A program made the translations under genes and the position numbers. 64,000 nt of DNA from Capra hircus (lineage: Eukaryota; Chordata; Mammalia; Artiodactyla; Bovidae). The notes below the pieces were generated by a model, which searched no databases, was not told the DNA's origin, and saw only the letters and a list, made by a program, of their open reading frames with translations. Positions 20,463 through 32,376 of this stretch are shown here, piece after piece; within the stretch, counting starts at the first letter, position 1; every line of letters starts with the position of its first letter. Location of the stretch: contig NC_030826.1 in assembly GCF_001704415.2 (NCBI RefSeq), forward strand, positions 29,693,324 through 29,757,323, in the 5' to 3' direction.

Positions 20463-21571
20463 CTATATAGGAAAGCATTCTATGCACAGATAGATATGCT
20501 TCTATATGTAAGATAGCGGAGTTGTGAAGAACAAAGAAATGACTAATAAAGGGAAGCAGGGCCTGCCTGATGCCCCCTCCCAGGGAGACACATTCTAAAT
20601 GGAAAATGTTTTCCAGCAGAATGTTCCCAGAACAGCAGTGGGGCTGGGATCTGTGGGCCGAAGAGCAGGCTGGGGAGGCTGGGGTGGGGGGGCCGGCAGC
20701 CCAGCGCTCCCCTCTTCCCTGCCTGTGAGAAGAGAAGGTGACCTTTCAGAGTGGGAAGAGGCTGACGTGCTGGTTACTCTAGTCACTCCCCAAGGCTGTC
20801 TTTCAAATGCCGCATCCTTTACTGAGCCCTCCCTAAGCTCACCCAAGCTAGAACGAAACCCTCACGCCTCTGAGAGCTGAGAGCCCTGGATGCAGGCCTC
20901 CCTTATGGCTCTTAGCAGTATCCGCTTTCAGTGAGAGTCCTTTACCAAGTCTTTGGGCAGATACATCTGTTCGCCTTCATGTTCCCTGGTGCCCACCTTA
21001 CCCCTCACGCTTCTCCATCCTGCTACCTGTGGGATGCTAAGCTGTATGCCCCACAGACAGATACCCACCCCTGCCCTCTGGTTTCTGTTTCCCCGGGGGG
21101 GGGGCAGGGCTTACAGTAGGTGTGAGGGAGGTTGGGATAACTAGTCCCCGAGTTCCTCCCCTTGGGGGTCACTTCGAGGTTAACTCTCTCAACTTCAGGT
21201 CGCTCCTGGCAAGTGGGCTGCACTAGAAGACTCCGTCCCCTTCCAGGCTCCAGCATCCACTGCATACCTTAGCTCTGGGGTCCCGGGGAGATGGACACCT
21301 GGGCTGCTACTAGCCAACACCATCACGCTCTCCCTCGTGCTCCCCGCCGCCAGTACTCAGGCCTTTGTGACTAGTTCTTCAGCTTATCTTAATCTGCGCA
21401 CCAAATGTTTCCAGTCAAGACCTGCCCGACACGCTCCCTTACTAAACAATCTGAGAGCATACCTACAGAGGCTTGCATTATGCCTATTTCTGAACCAAGG
21501 CTAAAATAGAGTCTTGACTATTCTGGGTGCCCAATAGGTGTTTGTTCAACACTCGATCTCTCTGATTCTAG
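20463..21571. other. GC-richer non-coding stretch
   Basis: Higher GC than its surroundings, with a G-rich block at 20669-20698 and a nine-G run near 21097. A weak L2-like 3' sequence may lie at 20800-20930. No gene supported. Confidence 0.35.
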
Positions 21572-21795
21572 AACTGAGTTTCTCAACCTCGGCACTATTG
21601 ACACTTGGGGACAAATAACTCTTGGAGGAGTGGCTGTCCTGTGCTCTGTAGGATGTTCTGGGGCATCCCTGGCCTCTGTGACTAGATGCCAGGAGCACCC
21701 CAACCCCAGCTGAGGCAACCAAAAATGTGTGTAGACATTGCTAAACGCACCCCCTCCCACTGGGGAGCAAAATCACTCCCAGATGAGACTCACTG
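21572..21795 (-). mobile_element. MER20 (hAT-Charlie) DNA transposon, reversed
   Basis: 'gtttctcaacctcggcacta' at the left end, 'gctgtcctgtgctctgtagg' in the middle, 'aaccaaaaatgtgtgtagac' and a degraded inverted end near 21795 match MER20, a short non-coding element that depended on another element's transposase. MER20 copies have been reported as gene-control sites in placental uterus. Confidence 0.8.
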
Positions 21796-21902
21796 CCATA
21801 GATGTTGACTCCTCTTGTCATTTCAGCATTCATGGTACACAAGCCAGTATCGTCACTTCATAGCAACAGTTCATAATATACCCATAAGTGTGTATACCCA
21901 CT

Positions 21903-22085
21903 GGCTTTCCTGGTGGTTCAGATGGTAAAGAATCTGCTTGCAATGTGGGATACCCAGGTTCAATCCTTGGGTCAGGAAGATACCCTGGAGAAGGAAATAG
22001 CTACTCACTCCAGTATTCTTGCCTGGAGAACTCCATGAACAGAGGGGCCTGGTGGGTCTCAAAGAGTCAGACATGACTGAGCACC

Positions 22086-22086
<1 letters not shown>
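21903..22086 (+). mobile_element. Bov-tA SINE
   Basis: Good head (GGCTTTCCTGGTGGTTCAG) and tail ('caaagagtcagacatgactg'), with a short deletion in the middle. It runs directly into a CA repeat, a common fate of Bov-tA tails. Confidence 0.92.

Positions 22087-22121
<35 letters not shown>
22087..22121 (+). repeat. (AC)n microsatellite at SINE tail
   Basis: About 17 AC units starting at the last bases of the SINE, then GCACAAC. Seeded by the SINE tail. Confidence 0.95.
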
Positions 22122-22126
<5 letters not shown>

Positions 22127-22617
22127 ACATGCATGAATACACACATCTGGGCCCACTTCAAAGTCACATAGTCTGACATAAAATATATGTGCACATATGA
22201 AAACATACTTGAAAGGATTTCTCAAAGTTAGGATATCAAAGACATTTTTTTCTTATTGTTAAAAACAAAATCTTTATTATCAAGTGGAAAAAAAATCACC
22301 CAGGGCGTGGAGATAACATTAAATGAGATTTCTTTGACCTTTACAGAGATTCATGAGCTTAGATCTTCAAAAGATCATAGGCGTAAGCATAAATGCAGAG
22401 TGCTAAACGGTACATCAAACAGAAATTGATCAGAAGGAACAAGGCACTTCTAGGGGCAATAGTGAGAAGACAAGGGTCTAATGACCACACTCACCCTTCC
22501 CCCACATCTAGATGTTCATTGAAAGGACCATGGTTCGCAAAGCCAGAGACACAGATCATGAAGTCCTGTTTTGCTGCTTGCAAAGGAAGTGTGTTTAGGG
22601 GCATCAGAAAAATTTTT
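22122..22617. other. Nothing recognised
   Basis: No gene or repeat that I can name. Confidence 0.4.
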
Positions 22618-22684
22618 TTCTAATGGGAGCATAATTGCTTTACAATGTTGTGTTAGTTTCTGCTGTACTAAGAAGTGAATGAAC
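22618..22684 (-). mobile_element. L1 3'-end fragment, reversed
   Basis: 'gcataattgctttacaatg' and 'gttagtttctgctgtac' are the complement of an artiodactyl L1 3' tail, cut by the next SINE. Confidence 0.7.
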
Positions 22685-22848
22685 TATTGTTGTTTGGTCA
22701 GTAAGTTGTGCCCAAACTCTTTGAGACCCTATGGACAGTAGCCCGTCAGGTTCCACTGTCTCTGGGACTTCCCAGGCAAGGATACTGGAGTGGGTTGCCA
22801 TTTCCTCCTCCAGGGGATCTTCCCAACCCAGGGATCTAACCCACATCA
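22685..22848 (-). mobile_element. Bov-tA SINE, reversed, head truncated
   Basis: The tail ('ggtcagtaagttgtgccc') and middle are present. The sequence stops inside the tRNA-derived head. Confidence 0.88.
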
Positions 22849-22874
22849 CTGAATTCTAGGGACAAGCCTACAAC

Positions 22875-22990
22875 AGCAATGTTATTCCCGTTTTACAGCC
22901 TAAGAAACAGAGGTGCAAAGAGGTTACTGAATACCAAGACACTTGGGGAGTAAGTTATAGAGCTGGAAAGCAATCTAACAGTGTCTCGTT
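22875..22990 (-). mobile_element. MIR SINE, reversed
   Basis: 'cccgttttacagcctaagaa' and 'cagaggtgcaaagaggttac' match the complement of the MIR core. Confidence 0.65.
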
Positions 22991-23564
22991 AAACTAAGTT
23001 ACATCAAAGAGACTGGGTATTGAAAGGACTGAGAGCAAAGGATGCTGAGAACAGTGGTTCAGGGGAGAGCATCGTGGGATTCAATCTCCATCCTTAGGAA
23101 AACTGCTCACTTCCTGTTAGCGACTCAGCAATTGGGCCGCTGGATAACAGGCTGCTGTATCACAGACCTTTAGTCCACACCCTGCAGCCCATGCTGCCAG
23201 CCTGTTCTCTGTCCACACACTCCTTGGGCTGCCGTTTGGTGACTTCTGACTCCTTCAAGGTCACCAGTGATGTTCCATGCTGGCTCAGGGTTATCTTCAC
23301 TCTTTGAATCTCTGCCTTCCTGTTTGTTTTGATCCTTTTGGAAACTTGTAGGCTGTGGAACTAGGATGCAAAGTTGTTTGACAGTTAAACTGTTATGATA
23401 AAACTGTATGACAGCTTGTAGATCATGCCTCTCTATTCTGATCCTTCGATGTCTGGGGCCTTGCTGGCCACGGAGATTGCCCCTCCCAGGGCTGGCCAAT
23501 TCCTAGAGACAGCAAACATCTCCAGTAAGTGCACCTTTCATACGCAAACTAACTAATGTGACCA
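22991..23564. other. Nothing recognised
   Basis: The 109-residue minus frame at 23170-23499 has no family features. Confidence 0.4.
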
Positions 23565-23768
23565 ATGTGTGTGCATGTGGGCTCTTTAGACTCTGCGTTA
23601 CTCTATGGACTAGAGCACCCCAGGCTCTTCTATTGATGAGATTTTTCAGGCAAGAATACTAGAGTGGGTTGCCATTCCCTTCTCCAGGGGATCTTCCCGA
23701 TCCAGGGATTAAACTAGGATCTCCTGCACTGCAGGCAAATTCTTTACTGCCAAGGCACCAGGGAGAAC
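23565..23768 (-). mobile_element. Bov-tA SINE, reversed
   Basis: The tail is at 23570-23620 (diverged), the middle is good, and the head ends 'ttctttactgccaaggcacc'. Full length. Confidence 0.88.
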
Positions 23769-25570
23769 CTTCTGGGTGTGGGACAGGTGCTGCTTGCATA
23801 TCTTAGCAGAAATTACATGGAAAGTGCCTTCGAGGTGTAGGAGGACCTTCTTGGGAGGGCAGGATGTGGCAGAAGGCACACTGTGGACTTGTCCACGAGC
23901 TCATTCCCTCTCCTTGCTGTCTGGTCCATGTCTAAGCCTAAAAAGAGAGATTGAAGCTGAATAGAGAGGCAACTGCTCTTCTGGATTATTCCAGGCACAT
24001 CCAAGACTGCTCGGAGACACGAATGACAAAGGAGGACAGACAGTTTGGTGGGCGTGCCCCGCCGCTTCCGGGTAGAAGCCAGCCCAGCTCTCAGGCTGAG
24101 GACCAATGCAGGGGAGCAGGAGCTCAGGTGGATGTACTGCCTTGAGGGCCCTGCAGCTCTGCTGAACCCACAGGCAGCTGCTGGGCAGGGTTGCCACACT
24201 CTGGAAATCCCTTGAAGACTCAGCAGGAGGCAGGAGATGGGAGGGATGGAGCTCCATTCAAGCTGCCATGTGGAAGCTCAGGGTGGAAGGACTTGAGAGG
24301 GCTTATCGTGAGCACCCTAGGGACCCGGCGGGGCTTTGGGGAAGTCTCAGGGAGCAAGCAGATGGAGAGCAGGAGTCAGCATCTCCAGGTATCCATGTCC
24401 TAGGAAGGCAGCCTCATTTATAACTTCAGATTGGGATGTCTGGGGACAGAAGCAAGGAACTGAGACAGTCCTGACAGCCCTTCCTTCCGCCTTGTTCTCA
24501 GACTTGTTAGCTGGGAAAGAAAGGCAGCCTCAGTACCTGAGACCTCTTGAATTTCCATATTCTTCCACCCCTCAGGATACTCTCCCAAGGTTGCTCTCTG
24601 TAAGAAAAATGAGGGTGCCTCACAGCCTCTGCTGGCCCATAATTCATTTGCAGATGAGTTGCTTATCTCTTGGATCTGGAAAGCAGCTGGGCACCCCTGT
24701 TTGAGCTGCTGGGACGTTTGAGCTCTCACTGGATGCCCTGGACCAGAGCACAGGATGTGAGAAGAGCAAGCATCTCCATGTCCATGTTGACCAGTTTAGG
24801 ACCAATTAAAGTAGAATGAAAACAGCTTAGTTGACAGGCAGCTCTCCACTCCTTAGTTTTTTTTCTGGAGAAAGTGGTGCAGGCTGCTGGACAATGGGTG
24901 TGACCGCTGCCAAAACCACCAGAGCAAAGACGGTTGACTCAGGTCGCATCCTCTCAGCCCCTCAAATGCCCTCCCACCAACATTCACACACCAAAAGCCG
25001 CTCTTTCTCCTGTACCTCCTAGGGAGAACGGACTTGCTAAGATTCTGGTGTCTCTATCGCTAAGTCAAGGAGCGGCTGCCTGCAGGAGTTTGTGCCTCTA
25101 GGGCACATTCCATCCAAACCATCCTGGTTTTTGGTCTGGTGGTGCTCAGCTGTTCAACAGACAAAAATTCAACTGCAGAAGCCCTAGGATACAAACGAAC
25201 TACCTTCATATTCTCAAGTCTGGGACAAGGTTGTTTTTCTGGCTAGGAATGTTCATCTCCTTCCCAGCCCCCATCGCTTTAAAAATGGTTTTGTAATAAT
25301 AACAAAAAAATCCCAAAGGAAATGGAAATTGGAAAGAAAACTGGCCTGGACCTGAACCACAAAAACATGTCCTTTGCATTTATTTTCCAGCTTTCTTTCC
25401 ATCCCACTTTCATAAGTGTGGAGTTTACATGGTCGTGATCATAGCAGAGAGTTTTATTCTGCCATGCTCACTTAATAGAATATCATGTTTTCAAGTTGCT
25501 ACTCAGTATTTCTAATTATAATTTTAATGACCCCATAATGTTCCGTGAAGTTGATATTCTATGATCCACC
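23769..25570. other. Repeat-poor stretch, no gene supported
   Basis: About 1.8 kb without recent repeats. Frames of 100-128 residues occur on both strands between 23813 and 24729 and overlap one another, so none stands out. No splice-site pattern was recognised. Confidence 0.4.
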
Positions 25571-25702
25571 TCAGTTCATTTCAGTCACTCAGTCGTGTCC
25601 GACTCTTTGCAACCCCATGGACTGCAGGATGCCAGACTTCCCTGTCTATCACCAACTCCTGGAGCTTGCTCAAACTCATTCCATCGAGTCTACGATCCAC
25701 TG
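25571..25702 (-). mobile_element. BovB 3'-end fragment, reversed
   Basis: 'cagttcatttcagtcactc', then 'gactctttgcaaccccatg' and 'ctgtctatcaccaactcc', are the complement of the BovB terminus, about 130 bases long. Confidence 0.85.
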
Positions 25703-25784
25703 AACAGCTCCTTAATAAAACTGAGTCATTTTTTAAGGTCCTTCTCCTGGCTCACATCTTTGGGAAGCCATACCTGGATACACT

Positions 25785-25995
25785 GGGCTTCCCTGGTGGA
25801 TCAGCTGGTAAAGAATCTGCCTGCAGGGCAGGAGACCCTGGTTCAATTCCTGGGTCGGGAAGATCCCCTGGAGAAGGGTTAGGCTACCCACTCCACCTTG
25901 CCTGGAGAATCTCCATGGACAGAGGAGCCAGGTGGGATGCAGTTCATAGCATCACAAAGAGTCGGAAAAAACTGAATGACTAAGCACAGCACAGC
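25785..25995 (+). mobile_element. Bov-tA SINE with 10-bp target duplication
   Basis: Full length, starting GGGCTTCCCTGGTGG, with B box GGTTCAATTCC. Flanked by ACCTGGATAC at 25772-25781 and 25996-26005, exact. The tail region has the SINE-typical 'atcacaaagagtcgg'. Confidence 0.93.
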
Positions 25996-26005
25996 ACCTG
26001 GATAC

Positions 26006-26529
26006 CCCAGGCCTCAGCATCTGTTTCTTCCTCTAAACATGAGCGCATTCTCTCTGCCAATTAAACTCCGACTTGGTTCATTCCCGAGTCCATAATGTTT
26101 ATTTGTTGTCTGCAAAACCACTCTCATGCCGGCCCTATACAATAAAAGAGAAACAGAAGTAGGGTCCCTTTCCTGGTACATCATCCCATAGGGCACCCAA
26201 CAGGTCTTGGACAAGTCTCAGTCCTGCTCTGTAGAGGAATGGGAGGGTGGGAGACCTGCAGAGTTGCTGACCCTTTTGCCCTTGAATCTCAGCCTGTTCC
26301 AAGTGATGCTTGCTGATGTTCAACTACAACTACGCCAGTACTTCTCTCCGCCAAGCTCTCAAAGCACGACATCTGACATAGTAACAGATGTAAACAACGG
26401 GCAGACAGAGCAAGTGACAGTTGTTCGCTACATTTCTAATGATTAGAATGATTCAGAGGAGGGTCCTTCAGACAGTTCTGCAAGTGTCCTGGTTATTCAA
26501 CTCACTTCACTGTAACCAAGCCATCTTGG
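26006..26529. other. Nothing recognised
   Basis: Short frames only, on both strands, without features. Confidence 0.4.
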
Positions 26530-26780
26530 AGCAAGATAGAGTCAGAGATGCTTGAATTTCAATCCCACCTCTGCCAGCCCCTAGCTATAGAATCATAAAA
26601 AGTCACAGTTAATATGTTCGTTAGTTTACACATTCGTAGACTGGAGGTGGTAACATTCACCTCAACCAAGTCTGATGGAACCCAGACAAAAGTAAGAGCA
26701 TCTAAGCACAGCACTCAGCACAACGGCTGGGAAACAGCCCACTCTCCAATGACGGTAACTAGCGGCAATAATGATGTTAG
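26530..26780 (+). mobile_element. MIR SINE, long copy
   Basis: 'tcaatcccacctctgccagc' (26559), 'gactggaggtggtaacattc' (26639) and 'gcacagcactcagcac' (26704) follow the order of a MIR from its middle to its 3' end. Confidence 0.55.
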
Positions 26781-28349
26781 CACGAGCAAAGGCAGTCCTA
26801 AGAGGGGAAGTGGTGGGTGTACGATGCTGGCTTCTGAAGGGCAGCCTCAAGTCTGTCAGACCTCTTCAGCCACATCGCTTCTTCCCTCCTGGAGATGATC
26901 CTAGCATCTGAGCGTGATTCACAAACCCATACAAACCAGCAGAACACAGCTGGTCCCACCAATGGCATAAAGACAAGAGTATGCATCGTAGCAAAAAAGA
27001 AAAACAGGGAAACAAGGGTGGGAAGACAAAACTTTATCAATAAAATGATTTAGTTTAGGTCTCAGACTCCTATCCCCCTCAATGGTAGAAAATGTAATCT
27101 TTCTGATTCAAGGCAATGCATGCACTGCTGTTTAAAAGTTAATCTCATTTCCGTAAATGCTCAGTTAATTTTAGGGTTATCCATCATCCCTTCTCATCTT
27201 TCTGGACAGAAGGGTGATGTCATGAGAAGGACAGAGGGGATGAGGATGGGGCGCGTACCCTCCTCACCTGAGCAAAGGCCCACCTTAGGGATGGCTGAGG
27301 TGCAGCTGGCCACTCCCAGCCTTGGACATCCACATCTGACCCTCCAGGACTCACCGATGTGGCAGCCAAGTGGTCATCGCTCCTGCCCAAGGCGTGTTCT
27401 GCCACGCAGGCTTTCCTGCATCTATGATGCTTTGATGTGTCTGCCCTCTCTCCTCTAGCTAGATTGCTCTGACTCCTTTTCAGGCAGGATTTCACTCTCC
27501 GTCCAAGCTCCTCTTTGTCATCTCTTGTTTATGAATAAAATTTGCCTTCTTTCTCCAGACTTCACCTCTTGATCTTTTAACCAGGCTTTGCAGAATTCAA
27601 AACATCTGTTATCTTTCTTTTCAAGCACCTGGTTCTTGAAATAATGATGTACAGTACTCAAGGTTATTTTATCTGCTTTAGATTAATCAGGGGTTCCAAA
27701 GCCCTGAATCTGACTCTTTTATTCGCTTCATATATCAGTACCTTATGAGCAGTGTATATGAAAAGCTTATTCTTCAATGATGAAGGGAAAGGCAGAGGGT
27801 AACAAAAATCAAAAATCAAACTAAATCACACACACTGGTATCAGAATTTTATTAATACTTCCTGCACATTACTTCTAAAATTACTTCTGCTCATGGCTTC
27901 TGGCTACAGCCCAGTGTTAGCCCAGACATCCCCATGCACTTTATGGATGTTTCACTCAGAAATCCAGGGACCAGATGAGAGTCACAGAGTGTCCCAAGTG
28001 GAAACTGGAATGTGCACGAGAGGAGAGTTAGGGTGGTCACCTGCCATGCTTGTTTCTGAGCTAGAATGATGAGCTAGGAATACCTGTGATGGGAAAACCA
28101 AAGCCCTCATTACCCACGAAGGGCCAGAACATATGGATAAAGGATTAGAAAGTCTTCCAAGTTAGAGGCCACTCTGCTGTGCTTACCTGCTCCCTCCTAC
28201 GTCTGGCAAGAGGTTTGGAGATAGAATCTGCCAGACTCAAGACAGATGGTTGAGTGAAGGGTGGCCTTGGACTTGGAATGTATTCACTTGAACTTCTCTT
28301 CCCACTTTCCTCATTGAATGTAAGACAGTCTGCTCCAGATATAGAGCGC
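26781..28349. other. Repeat-poor stretch, no gene supported
   Basis: About 1.6 kb with no clear repeat. The 112- and 91-residue frames at 27120-27495 lie on opposite strands over the same bases. AATAAA-type words occur (27534) but nothing marks a transcript end. Confidence 0.4.
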
Positions 28350-28780
28350 TGTTTTAGTCAGGCAGAATTGAATTCCATAGAAAGTTGTTTTGTAAGATTT
28401 ATTATAAGGAATAATAAAAATTGCTTACATCATTATGGAGGCTGACAAGTCTAAAATCTGCAGAGCTAATGTCCCAGTCTAAGTCCAAAGGCCATCAGGC
28501 TGCTATAGAACCAGGAAAAGCAGATGCCCCAGTTCAAAATTGTCAGCTGGAGAATTCTCTCTCACTCTGGGAAGGATTAGATTTTTATTCTATGTAGACC
28601 TTCAACTGATCGGACGAAGCCCGCTGACATTAGGGAGGGCAATCTTCTTTATTCAGTCTATTATTTAAATGTTAATTTCATCCAAAGACATCCTCATAGA
28701 AACACCCAGAATAAAGTTTGACAAAATATCCAGTCACCCTGTGACTCAGTCAAGATGACACAAGAAATTAACCGTCTCAG
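28350..28780 (-). mobile_element. ERVL-type (MLT2-like) LTR, reversed
   Basis: The plus strand reads as the complement of an old LTR: 'tagtcaggcagaattg' at the left, 'atggaggctgacaagtc' (28435), 'taaatgttaatttcatcc' (28665), 'agaataaagtttgacaaaat' (28709) and a 'gactcagtcaagatgacaca' end. No internal viral gene remains beside it, so it is probably a solo LTR. The family name is from memory of the consensus. Confidence 0.6.
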
Positions 28781-28821
28781 ATCCTTTCTCTCCCAAGTTA
28801 CGTTCTCGTCCCCAGCACCAG

Positions 28822-29047
28822 TGTGCGTGCCTGCTCAGCCACTTGAGTCGTGTCTGACTCTTTCTGACACTGTGGGCTGTAGCCCGCCAGGCTACTCTGT
28901 CCATGGGATTCTCCAGGCAAAAATACTGGAGTGGATTGCCATGCCCCCTCCAGGGGATCTTCCCAACCTAGGGACTGAACCTACATCCCTTACATCTCCT
29001 GCAGTGGGAGGTGGGTTCTTTACCTCCAGCGCCACCTGGGAATCCCC
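28822..29047 (-). mobile_element. Bov-tA SINE, reversed
   Basis: Full length: tail at 28833-28880, head at 28990-29047 ending 'cgccacctgggaatcccc'. Confidence 0.92.
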
Positions 29048-29829
29048 CAATACCAGCAGCTTCCTGTAATTCTCAGTGACCCCAGCTTCTAGGCTCACAC
29101 CTTCTCTTTATGTCAGGGGGATGACTGTGTGCAGAGTCACTGTTCCATTTGAGCCTCTGCCTTCCCTAAGTAGCACCCCACTCTCCGCAACCCCACACTT
29201 CTCTCCATCCTTTTGTCACAAAGTCTTCTGAAAGCCAGGGCACAAAATTGTCAAGTTCAAGTGGAAAAGCCCTTGAGAAGGAGACTCTCTTGGGGCTCTC
29301 TTGTAGAGCCAAGATTTGCAGACAGGGGTCCTGATTTTGAGTCCAGTGTCCTTTCTGCTTTGTCTGCCTACAGCTCCCAGGACTGAAATCTAGTCTTGGG
29401 ACCTAGACTGCACCACCCCCACCCCAAGAACAACAGAGGCAAAAGCCATCAGCTGGACTCCCTGCTGGAGGCCCTGCTCACAGGCTTAGAACAAGGAATC
29501 GGCAGTTACGCTGGGAGCAATTACCAAAGCTTGGAAACATCAGCTCAGATAAAATTAGATTTGACCTGAGAGATTGTTCCAAACACCAACTCAACTGCCT
29601 TTGATGTTCTGAGTCCCATCAAATTGCACATAGTTCTCTCTTTCTGGCTTTAAAGTCAGTCTCTTCATCAGAGAAATGAAAAAGATCTGTTTTTTTGTGA
29701 GAATCTCTAAAGCTCTCTCCCTGGAGGTGTGGTAACAGGCTGGCAGATGTGGCATCTGCCAGCTGTATCAGACACCCCAGCATTGGAGGCGGGGATACTA
29801 GCTGACTTATCGCTTTGAAAGATGCTGCC
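29048..29829. other. Nothing recognised
   Basis: Ordinary sequence with no supported gene or repeat. Confidence 0.4.
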
Positions 29830-29965
29830 CAGAGTCAGAGAATGTTGAAAAGAACAATCATCGCTCCATAAAGATGGGGAGATGGATAAGTTACGTGGTC
29901 TGCCCAAGGTCAAATGTCAACGCCAAGACGTCAGCCTAGGTCTGCAGTATTCTGGTTCCCTCCAC
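29830..29965 (-). mobile_element. MIR-like SINE, reversed
   Basis: 'gggagatggataagttac', 'ctgcccaaggtcaaatgtc' and 'ctgcagtattctggttcc' fit the complement of MIR. Confidence 0.5.
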
Positions 29966-30076
29966 TTTCAGGTTTTCCTAATGACTTCTCGTATCTGGGG
30001 CAGGTTTTGACCGAGATCTTTCAAAATCTGGGGATGGGGAAATCATCAGAGAGCAATCACTAGCTGGCACAGTCCC

Positions 30077-30212
30077 ATGCATGCACGCATGCTCAGTGGC
30101 TAAGCCATGTCTGACTTTTGTGACTCCATGAACTGTAGCCCACCAGGTTCCTCTGTCCATGGGATTTCCCAGGCAAGAATACTGGCATCGATTGCTATTT
30201 CCTTCATCAAGC
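30077..30212 (-). mobile_element. Bov-tA SINE, reversed, head missing
   Basis: Tail and middle only. The sequence ends where the tRNA-derived head should start. Confidence 0.85.
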
Positions 30213-30517
30213 ACAGTCAGAGTTTGACCCTAAAACTGTGATTTCAGAGTCTTTCTCTTACTGCAGTGAATAAGGGAAGCCTGCAAGGAAGAAATGCAGA
30301 CAAGGAGGAGAGCAGGGAGGCAGGAAGGAAAGGAAAAGAAACTCCTGAGAACAAGGACTTATCTGTTGTGTGTACTGTTTTTGCCCCAGGGGCGGCTCCT
30401 TGTTTGACAGTTGGTAGGTGCTTGGTAAATATTTGAGGGAAAAGGTGAGATAAAGGAAGGAAGAAAAAGGAAATAAACAGGCTGTTACCTGAAGTCATTC
30501 TTGCTCCAAAGTCTTAA
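30213..30517. other. Nothing recognised
   Basis: Purine-rich plus strand around 30290-30345 and 30440-30480. No gene. Confidence 0.4.
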
Positions 30518-30737
30518 GTTTTGTTTTGTTTTGTTTTGTTTTTTTAAGATTTATTTTGACGTGGACCATTTCTGAAGTCTTTATTGAATTTGTTACAACA
30601 TTGATTCTGTTTTATGTTTTGTTTTTTTTTTGGCCCCCAAGGAATGTGGGATCTTAATTCCCTGACCAGGGATCGAACCCACATGTTCTGCATTGGAAAG
30701 TGCAGAGTCTTAGCCACTGGACCACCAGGGAAGTCCC
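30518..30737 (-). mobile_element. CHR-type SINE, reversed, with GTTTT tail
   Basis: A repeated TTTTG tail at 30518-30545, body to 30640, and a well-kept head at 30650-30737 ('ccctgaccagggatcgaacc', then 'gccactggaccaccaggg'). Confidence 0.85.
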
Positions 30738-30904
30738 AGATCTTAGGCTTTATGACTACCTCTTCGAACTAGGATTGTTTGCCTGTAACTTCTGTTCGGA
30801 GATTTTGGTTTATTTGGCTCTGTTTTCATTTGGGGTCTTTGTTTTGTCCATGTTAAAGAGATTGGAGTGGTCAGAAGTCTACCTTGGGATTAGTGGAGCA
30901 TGGT

Positions 30905-30965
30905 AATTTTCGCTGAGTAATTTCCCAAGTTCACACAAAAGCAGCAAGGGTTAGAGCTGAGGAAA
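30905..30965 (-). mobile_element. MIR fragment, reversed
   Basis: 'gtaatttcccaagttcacac' and 'agcagcaagggttagagctg' resemble the complement of the MIR core. Short. Confidence 0.4.
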
Positions 30966-31139
30966 GCAGATGTAGCCTCCATCAAAGTCCCACCCAAAAC
31001 CTCTTCCCTTCTGTGTCCTCTCATTCTCCCTTGTTTCCAGGGTCTCATTTTGCTCTAGGTGAAATCTACCTGGGCTGCAGATCATCCCCTTTGGGTCCAG
31101 CTTTTCAATGAACAAATCTGGCCAAAAGAACCAAACTGG

Positions 31140-31385
31140 TATTTTTCATTCATGCATTCACTGGTGCTTTTATTCATCTACTCAGTCATTTAAAGAAGAT
31201 TTATTTGTGCCATGCACTTCGATAGGTGATTCTGAAGTGATGGTACTTGATCCCTGTTCTCAGACACTCCTAATGGATACAGGAAGCAGACATACAATAA
31301 ATAGGATGATCCGTAGATCAGGTAGAAAACTAATTTTTCTGGTGGGCATAAGAATAAAGAGGTCATAGAAAGCATGCCATTAGAA
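31140..31385 (-). mobile_element. L2 3' end, reversed
   Basis: 'cattcatgcattcactggtg' and 'gatccctgttctcagacac', then 'acaataaataggatgatc', follow the complement of the L2 terminus. Strongly diverged. Confidence 0.5.
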
Positions 31386-31460
31386 CCGAGTTGAAAGATA
31401 GATGGGATTTCAGTACTTTTCTTTTTCTAAAATGTGGGCTTAGGTAAGAAGAAATCCCTC

Positions 31461-31666
31461 TGTGCTTGGTTGTTAAGTTGTATCTGACTCTTTGCGATCT
31501 CATGGATTGTAGCCCTCCAGGCTCCTCTGCCCATGGGATTCTCCAGGCAAGAATACTGGAGTCGGTAGCCATTCCCTTCTCCAGGGGATTCTTCCTGACC
31601 CAGGGATCGAACCAAGACCCCCTGCACTGACAGGCAGGTTCTTTATCCCTGAGCCACCTGGAAGGC
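31461..31666 (-). mobile_element. Bov-tA SINE, reversed, with target duplication
   Basis: Full length, with tail at 31465-31510 and B box readable on the minus strand near 31600. Flanked by AGAAATCCCTC (31450-31460) and AGAAATCTCTC (31667-31677), one mismatch. Confidence 0.93.
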
Positions 31667-31689
31667 AGAAATCTCTCCCGGCAGAGGTT

Positions 31690-31965
31690 AAAACCTAATT
31701 AATTAGAATAAAATCCAAAGTTCTCTACCAGATTTATCAGTCACCACAATCTGGTGCCTACATCCTGTCCAATCCCATCTTTTATCACTCTTACCCTTTC
31801 TCAGTGTATGCCAGACACATGGATGAGAATCCTTTAAGGTTGTTTGTTTCTATCACAAGACATTTGTACTGGCTGTTCCCTTTGGTTAAATCATTCCCTG
31901 CGTTTTTCATGCGGCTGCCTCCTGGTAAGCATTTAAGTCTCAGCTCCGATGCTTTATACCAGAGG
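31690..31965 (+). mobile_element. L2 3' region
   Basis: 'ttagaataaaatccaaag' (31703), 'ctgttccctttggtta' (31873) and 'gtctcagctccgatg' (31936) follow the L2 3' part in the forward direction. Together with 31140-31385 this shows L2 in both orientations. Confidence 0.6.
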
Positions 31966-31967
31966 GA

Positions 31968-32095
31968 CCCATTAAAATCCCCATTTCACAAATAAGGACC
32001 CATGCTGTAGTGGTTAAATAACTGACCTAAGGTCACACAACTAATTGGGGAAGTTGCCAAGAACTGAATCTCAACTGTTCTTAGTCTAGAGACTG
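31968..32095 (-). mobile_element. MIR SINE, reversed
   Basis: 'tccccatttcacaaataagg' and 'ctaaggtcacacaactaatt' match the complement of the MIR core. Confidence 0.6.
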
Positions 32096-32294
32096 TTCTT
32101 AGTTTAGAGACACAGCTTGTATCCACGACTCTACACTGCCTGCCTCTCTCACCATCCAAACGGATCTCGTCCATACACTGACAGGTTTCATTCTCCTTGC
32201 TCTAGGATATATGGTCCACAAGAATGGGGGCCCTGCCTCCCTCAGTCACCACTGTGTCTCCAGCATCTGGCATATAGGACACCCTCAGAAAATA

Positions 32295-32376
32295 TTGAGT
32301 TAGCCAAAAAATTTGTTGCTGTTTTTCCATAACACCTTATGGAAAAAACCCAAATGAACTTTTTTGGCCAACCCAA
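32295..32376. mobile_element. Mariner-type palindromic MITE
   Basis: An 82-bp near-palindrome flanked by TA on both sides (32293-32294 and 32377-32378), the mariner target duplication. The ends read TTGAGTTAGCC and GGCCAACCCAA reversed, around a CATAACACCTTATG centre. It has no room for a transposase, so it depended on one supplied by a full mariner. Confidence 0.88.

Noticed and set aside
19885..20487. 200-residue minus-strand frame with a Val-Cys repeat
   Set aside because: It is the CA microsatellite plus a Bov-tA SINE read backwards.
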